From contig NZ_JBHSJJ010000007.1 of assembly GCF_042652345.1 (NCBI RefSeq), positions 124,001 to 188,000 of the forward strand: 64,000 nucleotides of DNA, in the 5' to 3' direction. A program made the translations under genes and the position numbers. This DNA is from Negadavirga shengliensis. GTDB taxonomy: Bacteria; Bacteroidota; Bacteroidia; Cytophagales; Cyclobacteriaceae. The notes under the pieces were generated by a model, which ran no database searches, was not told the origin of the DNA, and saw only the letters and a list, made by a program, of their open reading frames with translations. How positions within the stretch are numbered: position 1 is the first letter of the stretch; every line of letters begins with the position of its first letter. Below are positions 1 to 9,156 of the stretch, one piece after another.

Positions 1-2131
1 GATTTGATCCTCCGGCGGCCGCCTGGGTGGTAAACAAGTAATACAAACCCGGTTCGCCGGGTACTTCTACGGCGATCACACTCCCGGCGGACATGTTGTC
101 CCCCCCAAGATCGGCCCCATTCGCCATTTGGTTTCCATTTAAGTCCCAGACGGTTTCGCCGTCGGTATAGAAAAGCACCTGTCCGGTCTGGTCGGAGATG
201 GTGGTGGTACCGGCGGGTAAATTCCATACATAGCCGGGATTCTCTACAGGTCTCGGAGTGGGTGCGTCGGGATCATCCGGATCCGGATTAAAGTCCAATC
301 CGGCATTATTACCGAAGTACCATATTTGATTGGTTTGGTCATTTACCTGCTGGTTGTTTTCGGTATCCCAGGCTCTTACGGTGATTTCCGCGTAGGAATA
401 GCAGGTGGAGTTAGGCTCCCTGACCAATACCCAGTAGGTACCGGGTTCGCAAACTTCATTCGGAGCTTCAGAAATCCACCGCTCATCTTTTTTATTGGAC
501 CAGAAGTATTCATAATTCCCGCCTCCCGGTTGCCCTCCTACACCCCCACCGGGAAGCCCACCGCCTCCACCACCGCCTTGGTCATCGCCGGAAGACACTT
601 CCAAAAGATCATTGAGGTCAAGCCCGGGATTGCACCAGGGATAACATAAAGTGGTATCGGAAGGTGTAAACTGTGCCTGCAGTTCATTTTCGGTAAATTC
701 AATAGTTTTCGGTCCTGCGGTTGCGGTTTCCCCGTTGGCAAAGGTTACCGTCAAGATCACGGTCACCTGCTCTTCTGATGTGACACTGGCGGGTAAGAGG
801 AGGTGCTCCTGGGTCATGTCCATTTCGATCTCCTCACCGTCCTCATCCACAGGTGGTGGTAAAATCTCCCATTCAAAGCTGACAGGCCGATAATTGGTAG
901 GTTCTATGATACTGGTCAGTTGCAGGGGATTGTTCATACAGGGAAAGTCATCCTGCCATATAAAATCCACTTGAGCATCGATGTCCATATTGGGGGAAAA
1001 AGTAGGAAATACCGTTCCGCAGAAATCGGTACCATTAAAAGGATCCTCTTCCGGTTCCACTTCCTCCAGGCTTTCTTCGTCTGGGTTGTTGACCCTGCCT
1101 ACATAATAAGCATCATTGTCTGGTTCTTGATAAATGTAATATAGTCTCCCATCCGGCCCGGCTCTGATGTCATATATTTGATCTATATCGGACTCCAACG
1201 GGACAGCTTCCGGACTGGCATTAGGGTCATCAACCGGGATTCTCAGCAGCTGGTCTCCTTGACTGAAATATATATAAGAGCCATCTGGAGAAAATGCAGC
1301 TCCTTCGATAGGCTCGCCGTTACCGGATTGAGAAAGTGCGGTAGGAGCGCCGAAAGTACCGGTGGATGTATCAAAATCCAGAACAACCAACTCTTCGTTT
1401 GGGTTTTCCGGTATAATTACAAGTTGCCGGGTATCTTCATTGAAGATAATAGCCTTGGGTATGGATGAAAAACTTTCGGAATCGGTTACCAGAAAACTGC
1501 CTTCCGCCTCCTCAATTCTTCTCGCTACGAGTTCTCCATCCTCAAAGCTAATCAGGTAGGATGGCGATTCGCTGGTTTTCACCACGGCGATTGCTCCGGA
1601 AGCAGGCCCGATAGGTTCATCCAGTGTAGTGACTTCTCCCAAAGGAGGTTGGTTGGAATTGGCTCCCCCAGGGGCATCCATATCTATAACAGAATATTGC
1701 AACTGACCACTTGGAGAAATATAGAAAGCATAAAAAAGACGCTCACCGTCGGGATCATAACTCAAGCTGCTAATAGCCACTGTCTGCCTGCCTTCATAAT
1801 TTCCGTTAAAGCCATTAGGAGCTCCCTGAATGGGTTGATTATCATAATTATATACCAATTCCCCATTGGTATAAAAAAGAATCTGACCGGTAATGGGATC
1901 AATGGCAATGGCGTTATTGTCTTCGCCTACTATTATCGATCCGGGCAGACTCTGGACAGCGGGTTCTCCTCCTTTGCCGAAAGAAATATAATTGTTATTT
2001 TCGGAAGATCCGCAATAACCGAAAATCCATTCGTTATTGTTATAGCCCTGGGAAAGAACTTTTTCATTACCCAATAAAAATATTGCCGCAAAAGTTACTC
2101 TAATTATGATGTTTATAGGGCTATATTTCAT
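1..2131 (-). CDS. Large secreted PKD-type / T9SS type B-like surface protein (partial, C-terminus beyond window)
   Basis: An open frame runs on the minus strand from an ATG at 2131 to the window edge without a stop: 710 codons are visible and the 3' end is missing. The first ~25 residues form a signal peptide ending near LSQG. The protein has two related modules. The N-terminal one has WIFGYCGS and then ITGQILFYTNGE. The second, encoded around nt 330-60, has IWYFGNNAGLDFNPD and then TGQVLFYTDGE. Such modules are typical of large Bacteroidota proteins that carry a gliding-motility/T9SS type B C-terminal domain. Between them (about nt 950-400) lies a PKD/SprB-like beta-sandwich stretch with a Gly/Pro-rich loop. 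The likely role is a cell-surface or secreted adhesin-like protein exported by the type IX system. The C-terminal sorting domain is outside the window, so export by T9SS is inferred. The gene is divergent from a PorP/SprF gene. Confidence 0.75.
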   Translation of the reverse strand, partial: MKYSPINIIIRVTFAAIFLLGNEKVLSQGYNNNEWIFGYCGSSENNNYISFGKGGEPAVQSLPGSIIVGEDNNAIAIDPITGQILFYTNGELVYNYDNQPIQGAPNGFNGNYEGRQTVAISSLSYDPDGERLFYAFYISPSGQLQYSVIDMDAPGGANSNQPPLGEVTTLDEPIGPASGAIAVVKTSESPSYLISFEDGELVARRIEEAEGSFLVTDSESFSSIPKAIIFNEDTRQLVIIPENPNEELVVLDFDTSTGTFGAPTALSQSGNGEPIEGAAFSPDGSYIYFSQGDQLLRIPVDDPNASPEAVPLESDIDQIYDIRAGPDGRLYYIYQEPDNDAYYVGRVNNPDEESLEEVEPEEDPFNGTDFCGTVFPTFSPNMDIDAQVDFIWQDDFPCMNNPLQLTSIIEPTNYRPVSFEWEILPPPVDEDGEEIEMDMTQEHLLLPASVTSEEQVTVILTVTFANGETATAGPKTIEFTENELQAQFTPSDTTLCYPWCNPGLDLNDLLEVSSGDDQGGGGGGGLPGGGVGGQPGGGNYEYFWSNKKDERWISEAPNEVCEPGTYWVLVREPNSTCYSYAEITVRAWDTENNQQVNDQTNQIWYFGNNAGLDFNPDPDDPDAPTPRPVENPGYVWNLPAGTTTISDQTGQVLFYTDGETVWDLNGNQMANGADLGGDNMSAGSVIAVEVPGEPGLYYLFTTQAAAGGSN

Positions 2132-2212
2132 AATTTACACACTGCTTTATATACACCATTAAAGCAGGAAAACGTTTATAAACTGTTTGGTATCCAATTA
2201 ACGAAGAAATCC

Positions 2213-3262
2213 TTGTTTAAGTCGCAAATAAATACAGTTTTTTTCACGCTGGCGGGGCTTCTTGTATCCATAACATGTCATGGTCAGGACCCCCAATACA
2301 GCCAGTATTATGCGGCTCCCTTGTACTTAAACCCGGCATTTGCAGGATCCGAACTTGCTACCCGCGTCGGGGTCAATTACCGCAATCAGTGGCCGGGGCT
2401 GGACGCCAACTTCAATACTTTTTCTGCTTACATTGACACCTTTTTGGAAGAATATAATACCGGCATAGGGTTCTTGGTCACCAACGATACAGAAGGCGCC
2501 GCCGGACTGATGTCCACCAATATTTCAGGCATGATTTCCTATGAACTCAAAATCGCTGATCAGGCTTATTTCAGGCCGGGTTTTCAGGCAAGTTATATCC
2601 GGCGGGAAATAGGTTTTTATGAGAACCTAGTTTTTGCAAACCAGATTAATCCCAGCGACCCGTTCGGACCTATTTTGCCGGGCGATGATCTACCGGGTTT
2701 CGGGGACCCTGTGAATCTTCTTTCGGTATCGTTGGGTGGGCTTTTCTTTACGGAAAATTTCTGGTTTGGATTTACCGGGCATCATGTCAACCAGCCCAAC
2801 CAGAGTTTTCTGGAAGACGGGATCAGCCACCTCCCCATCAAATTTTCCGTCCACACCGGCTACCGCATTTCTCTTGGGCAAGGCCCCATGAGAAGGGATT
2901 TTACCCATACCCATAGGCAAAGGTATTTTACACCTACGCTTAATTATAAAAGACAGGGGCCCTTTGAGCAACTGGACCTGGGAGCTTATTTTTATTTCGA
3001 ACCTGTGGTTTTCGGAGCATGGTACAGGGGTTTGCCCTATAAGCCTATAGAGCAGCAAAGCAACCGGGATGCTATCGTGATGATGGTAGGCTTTAATCTT
3101 ACCTCCGGTTTTAATATAGGGTATAGCTTTGATTATACCGTGTCCCAACTGGGCATCCAGTCCGGTGGCGCACATGAGGTCAGTCTTTCCTATATCTTTC
3201 CTCCAAAAAACCCAGGTGCTCCAAGAAAAAGGGACACCATACTCCCTTGTCCCAAATTTTGA
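2213..3262 (+). CDS. PorP/SprF family type IX secretion system membrane protein
   Basis: 349 residues. A signal peptide (cleavage near CHGQ, residue ~25) is followed by the family hallmark QDPQYSQYYAAPLYLNPAFAG and the early NYRNQWPG motif. The rest alternates short hydrophobic strands, as in an outer-membrane beta-barrel, and ends with EVSLSYIFPPKNP. PorP/SprF proteins are outer-membrane partners of T9SS and of SprB-like type B cargo, attaching or exporting it at the surface. The start is a TTG at 2213: no in-frame ATG occurs before residue ~100, and the signal peptide begins directly at the TTG. The gene is divergent from the PKD-type surface protein (82-bp gap), an arrangement unlike the usual cargo-then-porP order. 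A short gap (12 bp) separates it from the M48 protease gene. Confidence 0.88.
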   Translation: MFKSQINTVFFTLAGLLVSITCHGQDPQYSQYYAAPLYLNPAFAGSELATRVGVNYRNQWPGLDANFNTFSAYIDTFLEEYNTGIGFLVTNDTEGAAGLMSTNISGMISYELKIADQAYFRPGFQASYIRREIGFYENLVFANQINPSDPFGPILPGDDLPGFGDPVNLLSVSLGGLFFTENFWFGFTGHHVNQPNQSFLEDGISHLPIKFSVHTGYRISLGQGPMRRDFTHTHRQRYFTPTLNYKRQGPFEQLDLGAYFYFEPVVFGAWYRGLPYKPIEQQSNRDAIVMMVGFNLTSGFNIGYSFDYTVSQLGIQSGGAHEVSLSYIFPPKNPGAPRKRDTILPCPKF

Positions 3263-3274
3263 TAATTTTGCAAC

Positions 3275-4504
3275 ATGGACCCAACAATCATAAAGTACCT
3301 CTTGGTGGGGATACTCACCGTTAATTTTGCATTCGACAAAATCCTTAGCTGGCTGAATGTAAACAGAGAAATCAAATCCATTCCTAATACATTGGACCAG
3401 TATTTAAGTAAAGAGAAACTGGTGGAACATAAAAACTATCAGTTGGTCAACTACAAGTTCGGGCTGGTTACGGGGATTTTTTCTTTTTTATTGACAGTAG
3501 GTTTTATTTGGTTCGGCTTTTTCGGATTTCTGGATGAATGGCTGCGGACTTACATCGAATCTCCCATTTTCTTATCCATTGTTTATTTTGGCATCGTATT
3601 TATCGGGTCCGGACTCATATCCATTCCTTTTGACTATTATCATACCTTTAAAATAGAAGAGGATTTTGGATTCAACAAGTCCACCAAAAAAACCTTCTTT
3701 TTGGACAAAATCAAAAGCTACCTCCTGTCGGTCCTGATCGGCGGGGTTTTGCTGTTTGCGCTTCTCTGGCTTGTCCTGAAAATGGGAACTGATTTTTGGT
3801 GGCAATTCTGGATAATAGCTTCCATCTTCATGGTATTGGTCAACATGTTTTTCTCCGCATTAATTCTCCCCTTGTTTAACAAATTGTCTCCCCTGGAAGA
3901 GGGTGAGCTGAAAAAAAACATCCTGGATTATGCCCAGTCGGTAGGGTTTTCATTGGATAACGTCTTTGTCATGGACGGCAGTAAAAGATCCACCAAGGCC
4001 AATGCTTTTTTTTCCGGACTCGGGAAACGGAAAAAAGTGGTACTTTATGACACGCTTCTGGAACAGCACACCACCCAGGAACTGGTAGCTGTGCTTGCCC
4101 ATGAGATCGGTCATTATAAAAAGGGGCATATCAAGTTGGGCATCTTCACCGGAATTGTACAGACGGGAATAATTCTATACATATTGTCGCTGTTTATTTT
4201 TAGTGAAAACATCAGTTTGGCTCTTGGAGGAAGCCAAATGGCGGTTCATCTGAATATCATCGGGTTTACCATGCTTTTCTCTCCTATTTCTACGCTTCTG
4301 GGGATCGCCATGAACATACTTAGCAGAAAACATGAATTTGAAGCCGATGAGTTTGCCCGGAAGACCTATGCCGGAAAGCCGCTGGCAGAAGCGTTGAAAA
4401 CCTTATCGGTCAAAACCCTTTCCAATCTGAACCCTCATCCGGCATATGTATTTGTCCATTATTCCCATCCGCCTCTTATGCAGAGATTGGAAAAACTGGA
4501 ATAA
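3275..4504 (+). CDS. M48 family zinc metalloprotease, Ste24/CAAX prenyl protease 1-like
   Basis: 409 residues with several transmembrane segments (about 3-22, 65-85, 97-120, 145-170, 175-200, 290-315, 325-350). The M48 zinc motif HEIGH lies at residues 276-280 inside LAHEIGHYKKGH. The third zinc ligand is the Glu of HEFEADEFA near residue 356, in the usual HExxH...ExxxD arrangement. Topology and length match Ste24-type membrane proteases rather than the shorter HtpX. In eukaryotes Ste24 trims prenylated CAAX proteins. Bacteria lack that substrate class, so a membrane-protein quality-control role is the more likely inference. It follows the PorP/SprF gene closely and may be co-transcribed with it. 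Confidence 0.9.
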   Translation: MDPTIIKYLLVGILTVNFAFDKILSWLNVNREIKSIPNTLDQYLSKEKLVEHKNYQLVNYKFGLVTGIFSFLLTVGFIWFGFFGFLDEWLRTYIESPIFLSIVYFGIVFIGSGLISIPFDYYHTFKIEEDFGFNKSTKKTFFLDKIKSYLLSVLIGGVLLFALLWLVLKMGTDFWWQFWIIASIFMVLVNMFFSALILPLFNKLSPLEEGELKKNILDYAQSVGFSLDNVFVMDGSKRSTKANAFFSGLGKRKKVVLYDTLLEQHTTQELVAVLAHEIGHYKKGHIKLGIFTGIVQTGIILYILSLFIFSENISLALGGSQMAVHLNIIGFTMLFSPISTLLGIAMNILSRKHEFEADEFARKTYAGKPLAEALKTLSVKTLSNLNPHPAYVFVHYSHPPLMQRLEKLE

Positions 4505-4545
4505 ATTTACATAAATGATACGTAACCCTTTAACCAAAGCAGCTC

Positions 4546-5325
4546 ATGGATACTTTAACCAAATTAGGTGTTGTCCCTTCCACGCTATCATCGGAAGAAA
4601 AGGAATTTTTAGATACCCAGGGTTATCTTAATTTAGGAGTGCTCCTTACGGAGACCCAACTCCTTTCTATCAGAGGCAAAATCAAAGAATTGCTCGAAAA
4701 AGAAGGGGAACATGCGGGAAGGGAACTGGTGGATTCTCCTTATATCCGGCATCCCCGGGAAGCCGGCGCGGACCGCCTGGCAGATCTGGTCAACAAAGGT
4801 GCTGAATTCGATGTTTTTTATACCCATCCAAAAGTTTTGGCCGCCATCGCCCATGTCCTGGGCCAAAACATCAAGCTGTCTTCGCTCAACTACCGCGCCG
4901 CAAAACCCGGCGCGGGACTCCAAAAACTCCATGCGGATTGGCACGAGGCTGTAGGCCCCGATGACTTCAAAGTCTGTAACTCAATATGGTTGCTGGATGA
5001 TTTCAGAAAGGAAAACGGCGCCACCCGGGTGGTACCGGGTACCCACCTGAATACCCTGCTTCCGCAGGATGCTTTAAAAGATCCAATGGAACACCACCCA
5101 GAGGAGATCCTTATTGAAGCGCCTGCCGGATCCGTGGTGGTTTTTAACTCACACACCTGGCATGGGGGTACCACCAACCATACTTCCGAGGCGAGGAGAG
5201 CCATACACAGTTACTTCTGCCGGCGGGACCAACCCCAACAAGTGGATCAAAAAAGGTATATCCGACCCGAAACCCTGGCACGGATATCGCCGGCAGCCGC
5301 CGATATTTTGGGTTTGGACAGTTAA
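4546..5325 (+). CDS. Phytanoyl-CoA dioxygenase (PhyH) family protein
   Basis: 259 residues, cytoplasmic, no signal peptide. It has the Fe(II)/2-oxoglutarate dioxygenase facial triad: H129-x-D131 in LHADWHEA, and the distal His at about 206 in SHTWHGGTTNHT. It is followed by an Arg-rich EARRAIHSYF stretch that usually binds 2-oxoglutarate. The VVPGTH segment is typical of PhyH proteins. The family hydroxylates small molecules or acyl-CoAs, and the substrate here cannot be read from the sequence. It is convergent with gpsA (4-bp gap between stops), with no clear terminator hairpin between them. Confidence 0.85.
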   Translation: MDTLTKLGVVPSTLSSEEKEFLDTQGYLNLGVLLTETQLLSIRGKIKELLEKEGEHAGRELVDSPYIRHPREAGADRLADLVNKGAEFDVFYTHPKVLAAIAHVLGQNIKLSSLNYRAAKPGAGLQKLHADWHEAVGPDDFKVCNSIWLLDDFRKENGATRVVPGTHLNTLLPQDALKDPMEHHPEEILIEAPAGSVVVFNSHTWHGGTTNHTSEARRAIHSYFCRRDQPQQVDQKRYIRPETLARISPAAADILGLDS

Positions 5326-5329
5326 GGAA

Positions 5330-6394
5330 TCACAAAAAATCTATATCCACGTTAGCGGGATATTTCATTAAATATTGCAAAGCGGTTTCCACTTTGAAAC
5401 CTTCAAACAGCACTTTGTATAAGTTTTCGGTGATGGGGGCGCGAAGGTCTGTGCCGCTTAAAAAAAGCTTGACCAATTTAACCGTATTGATCCCCTCCGC
5501 CACTTCTTCCATATCCGCAACAATGTCATCCAGTTTATCTCCTTTTGCCAGACGGTAACCCACCGTGAAATTTCTGGAAAGCGTGGAGTTGCAAGTGGTG
5601 ACAAGATCGCCAATTCCCGCCAGTCCAATAAACGACTTGGTACTGCCTCCCATGGCGTTGCCCAAATAAATCAGTTCCACCATCCCCCTGGATATCAACA
5701 AGCCCTTCGCATTTTCACCCAGCCCCATCCCCGACAATGCGCCTGCAGCAATGGCTATGATGTTTTTCAAAACCCCACTTAACTCTACCCCTACGATATC
5801 CGGGTTGCCATAAACCTGGAAATTATCCGAGCGCAGGAGGCGCTGGCCTTCCTGTATCACTTCATTGTAGTGACTGGCCACCACTGTTGCCGCCGGTTGG
5901 TTCTGGAGGAGTTCTTTGGCGAGATTCGGCCCCGCCAAACAGCCCACCCGGACCACTACGGTTTCATTCATGATCACCTCACTCATGGTGCAGATATTTT
6001 CCCTTTTTATCTTTTTCACGGTCTCCAAAGACATCCCATCCGGAAGGTTCAGTGAAAGCCCCTTGGTCCCATGGATCATCAAATGATACGGGTGCAGATA
6101 AGGCGAAAACTGTCTGATCACCTCCCTGAACCCTGAGGAAGACACCATAGGAAACAGCACGTCACAGGTGTCACATATATATTCAGGGTCATTGGTAGCT
6201 TCGATACTTTCATGCAGTTTTCTACCCTTGGCCGTGTGAAATTCATTGATTTCCTCTACCACATTAAGGTCTCTGGCATAGACTTTCACCTGTCTTTTTT
6301 CCGAGAGCAAGTTGGCTATTGCCGCACCAAAGCTGCCAACTCCTATCACACCAACTGGTTTGTTTCTATAAGATTTTTTCAAGTTCATATCCAT
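5330..6394 (-). CDS. gpsA: NAD(P)H-dependent glycerol-3-phosphate dehydrogenase
   Basis: 354 residues. The N-terminal Rossmann motif GVIGVGSFGAAIANLL is at about 16-31. The substrate domain carries GVELSGVLKNIIAIAAG with the catalytic Lys, then the family signature GLAGIGDLVTTCNSTLSRN. The enzyme reduces dihydroxyacetone phosphate to sn-glycerol 3-phosphate, the backbone of membrane phospholipids. Its start overlaps the 3' end of the upstream acyltransferase gene by 29 bp, so the two are almost certainly translationally coupled: one makes glycerol 3-phosphate and the other probably acylates it. A second ATG six bases downstream (6388) is an alternative start. Confidence 0.95.
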   Translation of the reverse strand: MDMNLKKSYRNKPVGVIGVGSFGAAIANLLSEKRQVKVYARDLNVVEEINEFHTAKGRKLHESIEATNDPEYICDTCDVLFPMVSSSGFREVIRQFSPYLHPYHLMIHGTKGLSLNLPDGMSLETVKKIKRENICTMSEVIMNETVVVRVGCLAGPNLAKELLQNQPAATVVASHYNEVIQEGQRLLRSDNFQVYGNPDIVGVELSGVLKNIIAIAAGALSGMGLGENAKGLLISRGMVELIYLGNAMGGSTKSFIGLAGIGDLVTTCNSTLSRNFTVGYRLAKGDKLDDIVADMEEVAEGINTVKLVKLFLSGTDLRAPITENLYKVLFEGFKVETALQYLMKYPANVDIDFL

Positions 6395-8063
6395 CCAGTC
6401 TGTTATGATAATAGTACAATAAGCTGATGTCCTCAGTAATCACGTCGCCTTTTTCATTGCGGATCAGTGGCCTCTTCGCATGGTACATCCCCACGTTATC
6501 CAATCCATGCGCAATGATCTCTTCTATGCCCCCGCTCAGGTGAGGCGCCATATGCACCTTCCCCTCTTCTCTGAGCTCTTTGATCCTGTCCAAAACTTGC
6601 TGACAAGCCCTTTCGAACTCAGCATAATCCAGTATGATGTCTTCCTCCGGGATTCTCAGCAGGCTAAAAAGATCCAGGGTGCGGTTGGCCTTCTTGATCA
6701 ACCGAAAAGCGGTAAATGCCACAAGATGACTGCTGAATACCCGGTTGATTTTATGAAACTCTTCTACGATTCTGCCACCCAGCTTTTTTGTATACTCCTC
6801 TTCCCGCTGGAGGTCCACTGTTACTTCGCCATTGCTCACAAAATAGTCTCTGCAATCTATGCCCCGTCCGTATTTATCCCTGCTGTTCCCTTCATTGTCC
6901 ACATAGTTGCCCATAATATCCATTGCTTTACCGATTGAAACAGAAATATCAGATCCCTTGGTGAAGAATTTTACCAAGAACTTTGAAATCTTATAAGAGG
7001 TGGAAAACTCATCGGATTCATTATAGTACCTTTCCTGACCGGTAAAATCCAGGTGTTCTTTGATCAGACTTGGCGCTTCCAATACAAAATGGTAATTGAT
7101 CGTAACTGGGACAATGAAAATTTTGCCGCTGTTTTCCTCAAATCCTTTTTGATAATTTGCCCGTTGGGCTTCGATGGCAGTACTCAACAGTCCGAGTTTC
7201 AATTTGGACTCAATGTTGCCGCTACGGGATCTGGTCCCGCCTGGAAAAAAGAGGCTGTGGCATCCAAACATGATGGCCTCTTTGGAATAAGTTTTGAGCG
7301 TTTCGACATAAAGCAGGTTTTTCTTTCTTCTGTCCACCTTGTAGGCCCCCAACGCATTCATAAAATAGGCAAAAATCTGAATGTTGAACAGGTTCAATCC
7401 GGCCCCGTAAATAAATGGCGGTAAACCAAGCGTACTGATGGTCCATCCGACAAGGACGCTGTCGAGGTTACTGAAATGCGTGGGCACCATCACTATGGTA
7501 CCCTTGGAGGCCAGTTCTCTTAATTGGTCCGTCTCCCCGGTGATCTGTATTTTATCCTGCAAGCTGTATTGCTTACTGAAAATCGATTTAAACCCTTTCA
7601 CCCGAGCAGTATTCAACAACCTGGAAAACCCGAAGGTGACCATACTTCTGGTCATTTTATAATGGCTGTGCTTAAAGTTTCCCGCTATCTCTTCCGCGTA
7701 CCTGAGGGTAATGGAGGTAAGTATTTCCAGATAGGCCCTCCTTTTGGCTTCCCCTCCCAGTTGCTGATCACTCCCAATGGCCAGCAAGGAAGATTTAACC
7801 TTGGACCAAAAAAACTTTTCGTCATCGGGGTCCACCAACCAGGGATTCTGTTTGATCCTCATCCTCTCGCGATACAATGTGGTTTCCAATTCTTCTTTTA
7901 GCAGATGAACCTGGTTTCCGGTCAGTTCAAGTATCCTCTCATTACTGGTCTCCACTACCTTTTGGATGAACAACTTTCGATTTTTACTTAATTTTACCAC
8001 GGGCCACTCATCCTTTTTTGGAAATATTGGCGCGTATTTGTGTTTAATATAATTGTCGGTCAA
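6366..8063 (-). CDS. Glycerol-3-phosphate / 1-acylglycerol-3-phosphate acyltransferase family protein (PlsB-like)
   Basis: 565 residues. The PlsB/PlsC catalytic motif H-x4-D is at H196-D201 (THFSNLD). The acceptor-binding block FPGGTRSRSG follows at about 273-282. N- and C-terminal extensions make the protein much longer than a PlsC and closer to PlsB-type enzymes. Overlap with gpsA supports glycerol-3-phosphate as acceptor, though annotation pipelines often call this family 1-acylglycerol-3-phosphate acyltransferase. The frame has no ATG before residue ~69 and an in-frame TGA lies upstream, so the start is most likely TTG at 8063. A TATCTTTG -7 element at 8091-8084 ends 20 bp before it, which fits a short leader. 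Confidence 0.85.
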   Translation of the reverse strand: MTDNYIKHKYAPIFPKKDEWPVVKLSKNRKLFIQKVVETSNERILELTGNQVHLLKEELETTLYRERMRIKQNPWLVDPDDEKFFWSKVKSSLLAIGSDQQLGGEAKRRAYLEILTSITLRYAEEIAGNFKHSHYKMTRSMVTFGFSRLLNTARVKGFKSIFSKQYSLQDKIQITGETDQLRELASKGTIVMVPTHFSNLDSVLVGWTISTLGLPPFIYGAGLNLFNIQIFAYFMNALGAYKVDRRKKNLLYVETLKTYSKEAIMFGCHSLFFPGGTRSRSGNIESKLKLGLLSTAIEAQRANYQKGFEENSGKIFIVPVTINYHFVLEAPSLIKEHLDFTGQERYYNESDEFSTSYKISKFLVKFFTKGSDISVSIGKAMDIMGNYVDNEGNSRDKYGRGIDCRDYFVSNGEVTVDLQREEEYTKKLGGRIVEEFHKINRVFSSHLVAFTAFRLIKKANRTLDLFSLLRIPEEDIILDYAEFERACQQVLDRIKELREEGKVHMAPHLSGGIEEIIAHGLDNVGMYHAKRPLIRNEKGDVITEDISLLYYYHNRLDGYELEKIL

Positions 8064-8083
8064 GGGTTCAGATTTTGGTTGAT

Positions 8084-8091
8084 CAAAGATA
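8084..8091 (-). promoter_or_regulatory. Bacteroidota-type -7 element for the acyltransferase-gpsA operon
   Basis: Read on the minus strand this is TATCTTTG, an exact match to TAnnTTTG. It ends 20 bp before the proposed TTG start at 8063. No clear TTTG -33 element sits 19 bp upstream; the sequence there is GTTT. Confidence 0.5.
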
Positions 8092-8133
8092 AGTAAAAAT
8101 AAAAATCAATAAACACAATATTGATTAGGGGGT

Positions 8134-8164
8134 TTTGTCAATGAATGAATACATCGTATTATTG
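8134..8164 (+). promoter_or_regulatory. Promoter of the polyprenyl synthetase gene
   Basis: TTTG at 8134-8137 is separated by exactly 19 bp from TATTATTG at 8157-8164. The latter has one mismatch to TAnnTTTG. This is the Bacteroidota -33/-7 architecture and it lies 17 bp before the ATG at 8182. Confidence 0.55.
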
Positions 8165-8181
8165 CAGCATCTATATTTCAA

Positions 8182-9156
8182 ATGAAGCAGGATTTAAAGC
8201 AGATACAATCACCGATAGCCAGTGAAATGGCCGATTTTGAAAAAAAATTCCGCTCCTTCATGCAGAGTAAGGTCAAACTGTTAGACCATATCACGCAGTA
8301 TATCGTACGGAGAAAGGGAAAACAGATGCGGCCTATGTTTGTTTTTTTGACAAGTGGCGTGACGGGGCACATCACAGAAGCCACTTATAGAGGGGCTGCG
8401 CTGATAGAACTGCTTCATACCGCCACCCTTGTTCATGACGATGTAGTGGATGATGCCAATTATCGCAGAGGCTTCTTTTCCATCAATGCGTTATGGAAAA
8501 ACAAAATCGCTGTTTTGGTGGGAGATTATCTTCTGTCCAGAGGGCTGCTGCTCAGTGTGGACAATGGGGATTTTGACCTGCTTCGCATCGTTTCCAATGC
8601 GGTCAGGGAAATGAGTGAGGGGGAACTTCTCCAGATCGCAAAGGCCCGTAACCTGGATATTACAGAAGAAGTGTATTATACCATCATCCGGCAAAAGACG
8701 GCCAGTCTTATTGCTTCATGCTGTGCTGTGGGGGCCTCCACCGCAGGCGCCGAGGAAGCTGTTATTGAAAAAATGCGGCTCTTTGGCGAAAAAGTAGGAA
8801 TGGCATTCCAGATAAAAGATGACCTTTTTGACTACGGGAAGGACGAAGTCGGCAAACCCGTCGGCATTGATATTAAGGAGAAAAAAATGACCCTTCCCTT
8901 GATCTATGCCTTGAATCAGGCATCCTGGCTGGACAGAAAAAAAATCATTTATCTGATCCGGAATAAAAGCCAGAACAAAAAAGCCGTGAACGAGGTAATC
9001 GATTTTGTGAAGGGTACGGGAGGCCTGGAATATTCCCAAAAAATCATGCATGCTTATTATCAAGAGGCCTTAAACATCCTCAAAGAATTCCCCGAATCAG
9101 CGTACCGGGATTCATTGGAAACCCTTGTGACTTATACCATTGAAAGAAAGAAATAA
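8182..9156 (+). CDS. Polyprenyl (trans-prenyl) diphosphate synthase family protein
   Basis: 324 residues. The first Asp-rich motif is DDVVDD at residues 86-91 (HDDVVDDANYRRG). The second is KDDLFDYG with its Asp at 213. The KQMRPMFVF region near residue 44 is the usual isopentenyl-diphosphate-binding block. The enzyme condenses isopentenyl diphosphate onto allylic diphosphates. The length and the small residues before the first motif suit a long-chain (octaprenyl/menaquinone-type) synthase rather than a farnesyl synthase, but chain length is inference. It stands alone, ~400 bp before the dcw cluster. Confidence 0.92.
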   Translation: MKQDLKQIQSPIASEMADFEKKFRSFMQSKVKLLDHITQYIVRRKGKQMRPMFVFLTSGVTGHITEATYRGAALIELLHTATLVHDDVVDDANYRRGFFSINALWKNKIAVLVGDYLLSRGLLLSVDNGDFDLLRIVSNAVREMSEGELLQIAKARNLDITEEVYYTIIRQKTASLIASCCAVGASTAGAEEAVIEKMRLFGEKVGMAFQIKDDLFDYGKDEVGKPVGIDIKEKKMTLPLIYALNQASWLDRKKIIYLIRNKSQNKKAVNEVIDFVKGTGGLEYSQKIMHAYYQEALNILKEFPESAYRDSLETLVTYTIERKK

